A stretch of 19,004 nt of DNA. Origin: JAMCRM01 sp041685075 (lineage in GTDB: Bacteria > Acidobacteriota > Terriglobia > Bryobacterales > Bryobacteraceae). The position numbers and the translations under genes were made by a program. Position 1 is the first letter of the stretch, and each line of letters opens with the position of its first letter. Below the pieces are notes generated by a model. The model saw nothing but the letters and a program-made list of their open reading frames with translations. It was not told the origin of the DNA and searched no databases. The stretch spans positions 1 through 19,004 of the forward strand of contig JAWLGN010000084.1 of the NCBI GenBank assembly GCA_041685075.1, given 5' to 3'. This document shows, piece after piece, positions 12,822 through 19,004 of this stretch.

Positions 12822-14594
12822 ATGGGCGCGCCGGAAACAACCACCTCGCGCCGGCTGCTGATCGTGGCAGTGGGCGCCTTCATACTGCTGGGGGCGGCCA
12901 TCGACCTGTGGCGGCGCCGCGCCGCGCCGGCCGAGAGCGGCCCCGTACGGCTCACCCGCGATGCGGGTCTCACCACACATCCCGCGCTCTCGCCCGACGG
13001 CAAGCTGCTGGCCTATGCCGCCGACCGCGGCGGCAGCGTGTTGAACATCTGGGTGCAGCCCGTGGCGGGCGGTACGCCGGTGCGTCTCACCACAGGAGAT
13101 GCCGACAGCCACTCGCCCGCCTTCTCGCACGATGGCGCGCGCATCGCCTTCCGCTCCGAAGCCGGCGAGGGCGGCATCTTCATCGTGCCGGCCAGGGGCG
13201 GAGAACCGGTACCGATCGCCGCCGCCGGGCACAACCCGCGTTTCTCTCCGGACGGCAAGTGGCTGGCCTGGTGGGCGCCGCTCGACCGCGACCGCGCAGA
13301 GCTGCGGGTGGCGCCCGCCGCCGGGGGCCCATCCCGCCGGCTGTGCGAGAAATTCCGCGCCGCGCGCCATCCCGTATGGTCGCCCGACGGCCGCCACCTG
13401 CTGTTTGCCGGAGTGGACGAAAACGGGCGCCGCGACTGGTACGTTGTCCCGGCCGAGGGCGGAGAGGCCCTGCGCACCGGCGCCCGGTTGGTGCTGCAGG
13501 CAGGCAATCGAAGCTGGAACGTGATTCCCAGCGCCTGGGTGGGAGACGACGTGTACCTGCTGGGCGGCCGGGAACGCTCCGGCGTGTGGCGCGCCGCCAT
13601 CGCGCCGCCGGTGATGCAGTTCACCACCGCGGCCGCGCAGGTCACCGCCGATGGGACCGTGGCGAACCACGCCTCCGTCTCCGCCGCGGGCGATGTGGCC
13701 TATGCCACTGCCGCTGTGGCCACCGGTGTCTGGATGCTGCGGCTCGACCGAACCGGAGCCGCCCAGGGGGAACCGGTGAAGATCGCGGATGCCGGCGAAG
13801 GCGCTTCCCCGCGTCCCTCCATCTCCGCCGACGGCCGCCGCCTGCTCTACCAGCGCGGCGAGCGCCATGGGATCAAAGACCTCGAAGGCGGGCAGGAGAA
13901 GGCGTTGGACGTTGAGACGTGGCGCGGCACTCCGGCGGTCATCTCGCCCGACGGCGCCCGGGTGGCCTACGTCCGCGGCGGCCACCTCTACAGCGCGCCC
14001 CTCGAAGGCGGGGAGCCGCAGCTCATCTGCCGCAGGTGCCGGGTGATGAACGGCTGGTCCGCCGACGGCGCGCGCGTGCTGTTCGAACAGAACGGGAGAA
14101 TTGGTCTCGCCTACCCCGGCAATGCCGAACGGCAACGGCGAGAGTTCGTGCGGCACCCGAGCGCCGCGCTCCGGGAGGCGCGCTTCTCGCCCGACAACCG
14201 CTGGATCGCCGTCCAGATGGAGCGCCGCGGCGGCTCCAACCGGCAGATCTGGATCGTCCCCTTCCGCGAAGGCCCGGCTCCCGCCGAAGACACGTGGATT
14301 GCCGTAACCGAAGAGGACAGCGACGCCCGCTACCCCTGCTGGTCCGCCGCGGGCGACGTGCTCTACTACCTCTCCGGGCGGGACGGCTTCCGCTGCATCT
14401 GGGGCCGCCGGCTCGACCGCACAACCGGCCGCCCGCGCGGCGAGCCGTTCGCCGTACGGCACTTCCACCAGGCGCGCTACTCCCTGTCCGGCCCGCGCGG
14501 TCCCGCGGAGATGTCCCTGGCTTCCGCGCGCGGCCGCCTGGTCTTCACCCTGCACGAGACCACAGGCGACCTCTGGCTACTCCGCACCCGGTGA
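12822..14594 (+). CDS. Membrane-anchored PD40 (WD40-like/TolB-type) beta-propeller protein
   Basis: A 590-residue protein with a short cytoplasmic tail (MGAPETTTSRR), one membrane segment at about residues 12-30 (LLIVAVGAFILLGAAIDLW) followed by RRR, then a large presumably periplasmic propeller. At least eight PD40 blades are visible through [LFWI]SPDG-type motifs: ALSPDGKLLAYA, FSHDGARIAF, FSPDGKWLAWW, WSPDGRHLLFA, ISADGRRLLY, ISPDGARVAYV, WSADGARVLFE and FSPDNRWIAVQ. Such propellers bind proteins or ligands. In Acidobacteriota they are commonly joined to a CadC-like DNA-binding domain or a Ser/Thr kinase domain; here the effector domain is absent, leaving only the anchor. ATG 12822 has GGGAG eight bases upstream and beats the ATG at 12771, which would add a non-hydrophobic extension. 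tyrS follows 38 bases after the stop. Confidence 0.85.
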   Translation: MGAPETTTSRRLLIVAVGAFILLGAAIDLWRRRAAPAESGPVRLTRDAGLTTHPALSPDGKLLAYAADRGGSVLNIWVQPVAGGTPVRLTTGDADSHSPAFSHDGARIAFRSEAGEGGIFIVPARGGEPVPIAAAGHNPRFSPDGKWLAWWAPLDRDRAELRVAPAAGGPSRRLCEKFRAARHPVWSPDGRHLLFAGVDENGRRDWYVVPAEGGEALRTGARLVLQAGNRSWNVIPSAWVGDDVYLLGGRERSGVWRAAIAPPVMQFTTAAAQVTADGTVANHASVSAAGDVAYATAAVATGVWMLRLDRTGAAQGEPVKIADAGEGASPRPSISADGRRLLYQRGERHGIKDLEGGQEKALDVETWRGTPAVISPDGARVAYVRGGHLYSAPLEGGEPQLICRRCRVMNGWSADGARVLFEQNGRIGLAYPGNAERQRREFVRHPSAALREARFSPDNRWIAVQMERRGGSNRQIWIVPFREGPAPAEDTWIAVTEEDSDARYPCWSAAGDVLYYLSGRDGFRCIWGRRLDRTTGRPRGEPFAVRHFHQARYSLSGPRGPAEMSLASARGRLVFTLHETTGDLWLLRTR

Positions 14595-14598
14595 GGAG

Positions 14599-14611
14599 CG
14601 CCGAAACGGCG
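14599..14611 (+). other. Small hairpin between PD40 gene and tyrS
   Basis: CGCCG at 14599-14603 and CGGCG at 14607-14611 form a perfect 5-bp stem with an AAA loop, four bases after the PD40 stop. No T-run follows and the stem is short, so termination is doubtful. No T-box leader features are visible in the 38-base spacer before tyrS. Confidence 0.2.
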
Positions 14612-14632
14612 TGGTAACGTGGTGTTATCCCC

Positions 14633-15835
14633 GTGACACCAGACGAACAGATCAGTTACCTGAAGAAGGGCCTTGTCGAGTTGATCCGCGAGGACGAACT
14701 GCGCGCGCGGCTGGCCGCCGGCCGCCCCCTGCGCGTCAAGGTCGGCTTCGATCCCACCGCCCCCGACCTGCACCTGGGCCATACCGTGCTCGTCCGCAAG
14801 ATGAAGCACTTCCAGGACCTCGGCCACAAGGTCTACTTCGTCATCGGCGACGGCACCGCCATGATCGGCGACCCCACAGGCCGCAACATCACCCGCCCGC
14901 CGCTGCCCCGCGAGGTCATCCTGGAGAATGCCGAAACCTACAAACAGCAGGTCTTCAAGATCCTCGACCCGGATAAGACGGAGGTCCGCTTCAACACCGA
15001 CTGGCTGCTGCCGCTCAACTTCCAGGACCTCATCCGGCTGGCGGCCAAGTACACGGTGGCGCGCATGCTCGAGCGCGACGATTTCGCCAAGCGCTACAAG
15101 GAAGGCGCCCCCATCTCCCTGCACGAGTTGCTCTACCCGCTGGCCCAGGCCTACGATTCGGTAGTGCTCCACGCCGATGTCGAACTCGGCGGCACGGACC
15201 AGAAGTTCAACCTGCTGGTAGGCCGGGAGATCCAGAAGGACTACGGGCAGGCGCCCCAGATCGTCGGCACCACCCCGCTGCTCGAGGGCATCGACGGCGT
15301 CAACAAAATGTCCAAGTCGCTGGGCAACTACATCGGGATCACCGAGCCGCCCGAGGTGATCTTCCGCAAGGTAATGCAGATCAGCGACGATCTCATGTAC
15401 CGCTACTACGAACTCCTGACGGATCGGACGGTGCCGGAGATCGACGCCATGAAGCAGCGCATCGCCGACGGCCGGCAGCACCCCATGGAGGCCAAGATCG
15501 ATCTGGCCCGCATGATCGTCACGGACTTCCACTCGGCGGCCGACGCAGCCCGCGCCGCCGAGGAGTTCAATCGCGTGGTGCGCCGCCGCGAGGTGCCCTC
15601 CGATATCCAGTCGGTGCCGCTGCCCGAAGGCGTGCGCACCCCGGCGGGCATGCGGGTGGACAAGCTGCTCGCCCGCACGGGCCTGGTGCCGTCGGTGAGC
15701 GAAGCTGTACGCAAGATCAAGGCCGGCGCCGTCGAGATCAACGGAGAGCGCGTGCATGAGCTGGTCTGGATGGGCGGCGACGGCGAATTGGTCGTTCAGG
15801 TGGGCAAGCACTGGCGCAAAATTGTGGTGAACTGA
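14633..15835 (+). CDS. tyrS: Tyrosyl-tRNA synthetase
   Basis: Charges tRNA-Tyr with tyrosine in the cytoplasm. The 400-residue protein has a class I Rossmann core with the HIGH motif as HLGH (47-50, in PDLHLGHTVL), tyrosine-pocket motifs GDGTAMIGDPTGR (72-84) and ELGGTDQKFNLLVGR (184-198), and KMSKS at 225-229. An S4 RNA-binding domain covers about 340-400 (MRVDKLLARTGL ... AVEINGERV). The GDPTGR and KFNLLVGR wording is that of the TyrZ/TyrS2-like subgroup rather than E. coli TyrS. The start is GTG at 14633; the ribosome site is weak. It begins a tight run with the acetyltransferase (four bases), folP and a TPR gene. Confidence 0.95.
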   Translation: MTPDEQISYLKKGLVELIREDELRARLAAGRPLRVKVGFDPTAPDLHLGHTVLVRKMKHFQDLGHKVYFVIGDGTAMIGDPTGRNITRPPLPREVILENAETYKQQVFKILDPDKTEVRFNTDWLLPLNFQDLIRLAAKYTVARMLERDDFAKRYKEGAPISLHELLYPLAQAYDSVVLHADVELGGTDQKFNLLVGREIQKDYGQAPQIVGTTPLLEGIDGVNKMSKSLGNYIGITEPPEVIFRKVMQISDDLMYRYYELLTDRTVPEIDAMKQRIADGRQHPMEAKIDLARMIVTDFHSAADAARAAEEFNRVVRRREVPSDIQSVPLPEGVRTPAGMRVDKLLARTGLVPSVSEAVRKIKAGAVEINGERVHELVWMGGDGELVVQVGKHWRKIVVN

Positions 15836-15839
15836 ATCT

Positions 15840-16664
15840 ATGCCCGCGGTAAGGGTCATCACTCATGACGACATCGCCGCTGCCATGCGGTTGAAAGAAG
15901 CGGCCGGTTGGAACCAGACCGAAGAAGACTGGCGCAACGTGATGCGCCTCGAGCCGGAGGGCTGCTTCGGCATCGATTGCGACGGCACGCTGGCGGCCAC
16001 CACCACGGCCGTATGCTACGGGCGCGATCTGGCATGGATTGGGATGGTGCTGACCGGCCCCGAATTCCGCGGCAGGGGCTTCGCCCGCCGCCTGATGTGC
16101 CACGCGCTCGACTATCTCGCCGCGCGCGGGGTGGAGTGGATCAAGCTGGACGCCACCGACATGGGCAAGCCGCTCTACTGCTCCCTGGGGTTCGAGGACG
16201 AATGCGTCGTGGAGCGGTGGGGACGGGAGCCGGCGCCCTGCGACGGTCCGGAGTTGCCGGCGCTCGAGGAGATTCCCGCGGCACTCGACCGAGAAGCCTT
16301 CGGCGCCGACCGCCTGGCGCTGCTGCGGCTGCTCGCCCCCATGGGCAGCGCCCGCGGTCCGGAAGGCGGATATGCCCTGTGCCGCCCGGGCACCAAGGCC
16401 GCCTACTTCGGCCCCTGCGTCAGCCGCTCGCCCGAAGAGGCGCGCGCGCTGCTGCGCTGGTTCCTTTCCCGGCACGCCGGCCAGATGGTGTACTGGGACC
16501 TGCTCGACTGCAACCCCGAGGCCATGGAACTGGCGCGCGAGTTCGGCTTCCGGCCGCTCCGCAGGCTGTGGCGGCAGGCGGTGCGCCGCCCCGATGCAAA
16601 GACCTCCACGCTGCCGCGTAACGACCGCCTGGTCTTCGCCATCGGCGGCTTCGAGTGCGGATAG
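15840..16664 (+). CDS. Two-domain GNAT N-acetyltransferase (YitH/acetyltransf_18 type)
   Basis: A 274-residue cytoplasmic acetyltransferase. The N-terminal GNAT domain (about 1-140) has the acetyl-CoA loop FRGRGFARRLM (76-86) after strand AWIGMVLTGPE, and the late motif PLYCSLGFEDE. The C-terminal half (about 155-265) is a second, degenerate GNAT-like domain of the acetyltransf_18 type, with YALCRPGTKAAYFGPCVS and YWDLLDCNPEAMELAREFGF. This two-domain form is widespread and mostly uncharacterised; the acceptor is unknown. It begins four bases after the tyrS stop and ends three bases before folP, so all three are probably one transcript. Confidence 0.85.
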   Translation: MPAVRVITHDDIAAAMRLKEAAGWNQTEEDWRNVMRLEPEGCFGIDCDGTLAATTTAVCYGRDLAWIGMVLTGPEFRGRGFARRLMCHALDYLAARGVEWIKLDATDMGKPLYCSLGFEDECVVERWGREPAPCDGPELPALEEIPAALDREAFGADRLALLRLLAPMGSARGPEGGYALCRPGTKAAYFGPCVSRSPEEARALLRWFLSRHAGQMVYWDLLDCNPEAMELAREFGFRPLRRLWRQAVRRPDAKTSTLPRNDRLVFAIGGFECG

Positions 16665-16667
16665 ACT

Positions 16668-17528
16668 ATGCGCAAGCGGTTCTACTGGAAACTCCGGCAT
16701 CGCGAAATTTACCTGGGCGAACGCACCGTGATCCTGGGGGTGCTTAACGTCACTCCGGATTCTTTCTCCGACGGCGGCCGCTTCCAGGACCCGGACCGCG
16801 CCTTCGCGCGCGCCGTGGAGATGGAGGAGCAGGGGGCCGACATCATCGACGTCGGCGCCGAGTCCACGCGGCCCGGCTCGGCGCGCATCTCCGCGGCCGA
16901 AGAGTTGCGCCGCCTGATTCCCGTTCTGAAGCGGTTGAAGGGCCGCCTGGGGGTGCCCATCTCGGTGGATACCTACAAGGCGGAGGTGGCGGAGCGCGCC
17001 CTGGACCACGGCGCGGAGATCATCAACGATCCCACCGGCCTCACCTTCGAACCGCAACTGGCGCGCGTGGTCTCCAACCACGACGCCGGCCTGATCCTGA
17101 ACCACATGCGCGGCCGCCCGGAGACCTGGGCCAAGCTGCCGCCACTGCCCGACGTCATGGGCGCCATCGTGCGCGACCTGGAAGCCACGGCGAACCGGGC
17201 GCGCCACAGCGGCGTCGACCGGTCCCGCATGGTCGTCGATCCCGGGATCGGCTTCGGCAAACGCAAGGAACAGAACTCCGAGATCCTGGCCCGGCTGCGC
17301 GAACTCACACGGCTGGATTTGCCCATCATGGTAGGACCTTCGCGCAAACGGTTTCTCGCGCAGAAAGAGCAGGATCTGACCACCTTCGCCACCGCCGCCG
17401 CCGTCGCCGCCGCGGTGCTCGCCGGCGCCCACATGGTTCGGGTGCACGACGTGCGCGAGATGCGCGCCGCCTGCGACGTTGCCGACGAAATTCTGGGCGC
17501 CGCCCCCCAACCGCGCATCGCGCCATGA
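16668..17528 (+). CDS. folP: Dihydropteroate synthase
   Basis: Joins para-aminobenzoate to hydroxymethyl-dihydropterin diphosphate in folate synthesis; the target of sulfonamides. The 286-residue TIM barrel has every family motif: GVLNVTPDSFSDGG (24-37), IDVGAESTRPG (60-70), the SVDT element with Asp101, INDPTG (119-124), NHMRG (145-149), VVDPGIGFGK (189-198), VGPSRKRFL (222-230, pABA and phosphate site) and RVHD (258-261). The pterin-binding Asp and Lys are intact, so it should be active. A basic, aromatic N-terminus (MRKRFYWKLRHREIYLGE) precedes the first strand. The gene starts three bases after the acetyltransferase stop and its own stop overlaps the next start (ATGA at 17525-17528). No other folate gene is in the window. 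Confidence 0.95.
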   Translation: MRKRFYWKLRHREIYLGERTVILGVLNVTPDSFSDGGRFQDPDRAFARAVEMEEQGADIIDVGAESTRPGSARISAAEELRRLIPVLKRLKGRLGVPISVDTYKAEVAERALDHGAEIINDPTGLTFEPQLARVVSNHDAGLILNHMRGRPETWAKLPPLPDVMGAIVRDLEATANRARHSGVDRSRMVVDPGIGFGKRKEQNSEILARLRELTRLDLPIMVGPSRKRFLAQKEQDLTTFATAAAVAAAVLAGAHMVRVHDVREMRAACDVADEILGAAPQPRIAP

Positions 17529-18700
17529 TCGCGCCAGCCGCGGCCAGCCTGCTGCTGGCACTCTCCATGGCCGCACCCACCGCCCTGGTGCGCAAGGGCT
17601 TCGACCATTTCTACAACCTGGAGTACCCCCAGGCGCTGGCCTTCTTCGAGCGCGCGCTGGAAGCCGACCCCGACTCGCCGGACCTGCACAACCACGTCGC
17701 CATGACCCTGGTCTTTCAGGAGATGCTGCGCGGCGGCGCGCTCGAAAGCGAACTGGTGAGCGGGAACAATCCCTTCCTCCGCCGCCCGAAGCTCGAGCCG
17801 TCGCCCGAAACGGAAGCGCGCTTTTTTGAGACCCTCGACCGCGCCGCCGCACTCGCCAACCGGCGCCTGCGCACCGACCCCCGAGACACCGAAGCGCTGT
17901 TTGCCCTCGGGATCACCCACGGGCTGCGGGCCAACTGGAACTTCCTGGTGCGCAAAGCCTGGCGCGACGCGCTGCGCGAGGCCACCACGGGACGCAAGCT
18001 CCACAACAAAATTACCGATATCGATCCGGAGAACCTGGACGCCCGGCTCATGCAGGGGTTGCACGATTACGTGGTCGGCAGCCTGCCCTGGACCTGGCGC
18101 ATGCTCGGGTTCCTGGTGGGAATCCGGGGCGACCGCGAGAGAGGCATCCAAACCATCGAGGAGGTGGCCGCCCACGGCGACCGCAACCGCGTGGATGCGG
18201 AGATTTTCCTGTGCGCTCTCTACCGCCGCGAGCGGAAGCCGCGGCTGGCCCTGCCGCTGCTCGAAGACCTCATCGCGCGCTTCCCCCGCAACTACCTGCT
18301 GCGATTCGAACAGTCCGAGATGTACTCGGCCATCGGGGACAAGCAGCACGCCATCGGCGCCATCCGGACCATCGCGCGGCTGAAGAAGCGCGGTTCACCC
18401 GGCTTCGTCCACGTACCCTGGGAAAAGATCGACTATCACCTGGGCAATATCGAGTTCTGGTACAGGGATTACGCCGCCGCGCTCGAGCACCTGGCGAAAG
18501 TGACGGCTTCGGAAGAGGAGGTGGATCTCAATACCGGGGTGCTGGCGTGGCTGCGAACCGGCCAGTGCCACGATATGCTGGGTGAGCGCGCGGAAGCCGT
18601 GGAGGCCTACAAGAAGGCCCTGGAGTTCGCCCCACAGGCCGATGCGGCACGCGAGGCGAGGCGTTACCTTTCCTCCCCCTACCGCCGGGGGAAAAACTGA
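17525..18700 (+). CDS. TPR-repeat protein with N-terminal signal or anchor segment
   Basis: A 391-residue helical-repeat protein. The N-terminus (MIAPAAASLLLALSMAAPTA) looks like a signal peptide with cleavage near residue 20. TPR-like units are clear at about 20-55 (GFDHFYNLEYPQALAFFERA) and in the C-terminal part (YHLGNIEFWYRDYAAALEHL, and GQCHDMLGERAEAVEAYKKA). The central part is helical with conserved-looking WRMLGFLVGIRGDRERG, typical of exported acidobacterial TPR proteins. It is translationally coupled to folP by a four-base overlap but has no evident metabolic link to it, so cotranscription may be incidental. Its partner and exact location are unknown. Confidence 0.8.
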   Translation: MIAPAAASLLLALSMAAPTALVRKGFDHFYNLEYPQALAFFERALEADPDSPDLHNHVAMTLVFQEMLRGGALESELVSGNNPFLRRPKLEPSPETEARFFETLDRAAALANRRLRTDPRDTEALFALGITHGLRANWNFLVRKAWRDALREATTGRKLHNKITDIDPENLDARLMQGLHDYVVGSLPWTWRMLGFLVGIRGDRERGIQTIEEVAAHGDRNRVDAEIFLCALYRRERKPRLALPLLEDLIARFPRNYLLRFEQSEMYSAIGDKQHAIGAIRTIARLKKRGSPGFVHVPWEKIDYHLGNIEFWYRDYAAALEHLAKVTASEEEVDLNTGVLAWLRTGQCHDMLGERAEAVEAYKKALEFAPQADAAREARRYLSSPYRRGKN

Positions 18701-18710
18701 CCCGGCGCTA

Positions 18711-19004
18711 CTACTGATCGACCGTCAGTTTCACGGGCTGTTCGATCAGCTTGGGTTCCTTTCCCGTGGTCAGCAGCATGAGGGCGAAGCGTCCGGTTTT
18801 GCACTTCTCCGGAATCTTGAACTTGATGCTGGTTGCGGCCTGCTCGGTGATCTCCACCGCCAGGTCTTCCTTGCCATCGGTAAGGAACACTTTATCGACG
18901 TGGGACTTCTCGAGGTTCTCGCCGGCTACCGTGATAATATCCCCGGTTTTGCCGTTGGCAGGCTCCACGGTAGTCATTCGCGGCATGGATTGCTGCGCGT
19001 AGGC
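18711..19004 (-). CDS. Exported IPT/TIG-domain-like protein (5' end outside window)
   Basis: The frame is open from the TAG-type stop at 18711 to the window edge, giving 97 residues. Its first visible residues AYAQQSMPRM fit the end of a signal peptide with an AYA|QQS cleavage site, so the true start lies beyond 19004 and the internal ATG at 18986 is not the start. The rest is one immunoglobulin-like IPT/TIG domain: VEPANGKTGDIITVAGENL, then VDKVFLTDG, ATSIKFKIPEKCKTGRFAL and VKLTVDQ. This kind of domain is a binding or spacer module in exported proteins. It converges on the TPR gene with ten bases between stops. Confidence 0.7.
   Translation of the reverse strand, partial: AYAQQSMPRMTTVEPANGKTGDIITVAGENLEKSHVDKVFLTDGKEDLAVEITEQAATSIKFKIPEKCKTGRFALMLLTTGKEPKLIEQPVKLTVDQ

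Noticed and set aside
14595..14632. T-box or other riboswitch before tyrS
   Set aside because: Only 38 bases separate the genes, far too short for a T-box leader, and only a 5-bp hairpin is present.
15738..17852. 704-codon minus-strand frame opposite the acetyltransferase and folP
   Set aside because: The plus strand carries complete family motifs for GNAT and dihydropteroate synthase; the antisense translation has no recognisable domain.

Overview
This is a GC-rich bacterial chromosomal window, densely coded on both strands, with no rRNA, tRNA, insertion sequence, CRISPR array or prophage that I could recognise. The gene set suggests an Acidobacteriota genome of the Bryobacterales/Solibacter type. 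The clues are a membrane-anchored PD40 propeller protein, a Tat-type DUF362 protein, a secreted protein of the 'LPDYTC ... CRQYSG' type, several TPR proteins, a cysteine-bearing 'CPWF' protein and an unusual Hfq. That assignment is inference from gene content, not from a marker gene. Layout. 1-144 holds the tail of an unidentified gene. 227-4434 is housekeeping and small genes: an acidic hypothetical, bacterioferritin (-), a secreted TPR protein (+), single-stranded DNA-binding protein (+), a short TPR protein (-), a four-cysteine hypothetical translationally coupled to a hotdog acyl-CoA thioesterase (+), and an Hfq-like RNA chaperone (-). 4593-5788 is an HpcH/HpaI aldolase followed directly by a DUF202 membrane protein (-). 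5844-6500 is a tandem array of about 12.5 degenerate 50-53 bp units, filling the divergent spacer between the aldolase and an acid-sugar kinase. 6521-8493 is a coupled DUF1537 kinase and PdxA-family dehydrogenase (+). 8486-12801 is a minus-strand run read as LolA/MucB-like secreted protein, ACS-type MFS transporter, TIM-barrel sugar isomerase/epimerase and DUF362 protein. 12822-18700 is a plus-strand run: PD40 propeller protein, tyrosyl-tRNA synthetase, two-domain GNAT acetyltransferase, dihydropteroate synthase and a TPR protein. The window ends inside an exported IPT/TIG-like protein (-). How the genes fit together. The centre (4994-12018) reads as a sugar-acid catabolic neighbourhood. An anion/cation-symporter MFS would import a sugar acid. 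A DUF1537 kinase plus a PdxA2-like dehydrogenase is the known pair that turns four-carbon acid sugars such as D-threonate or D-erythronate into a phosphate ester and then dihydroxyacetone phosphate plus CO2. A TIM-barrel isomerase and an HpcH/HpaI aldolase could feed or extend that route. The real substrate cannot be read from sequence. The most unusual object is the repeat array in the shared control region. Its units carry a short conserved palindrome and an inverted pair, with one apparent compensatory change between unit types. The two genes that flank it both look leaderless.
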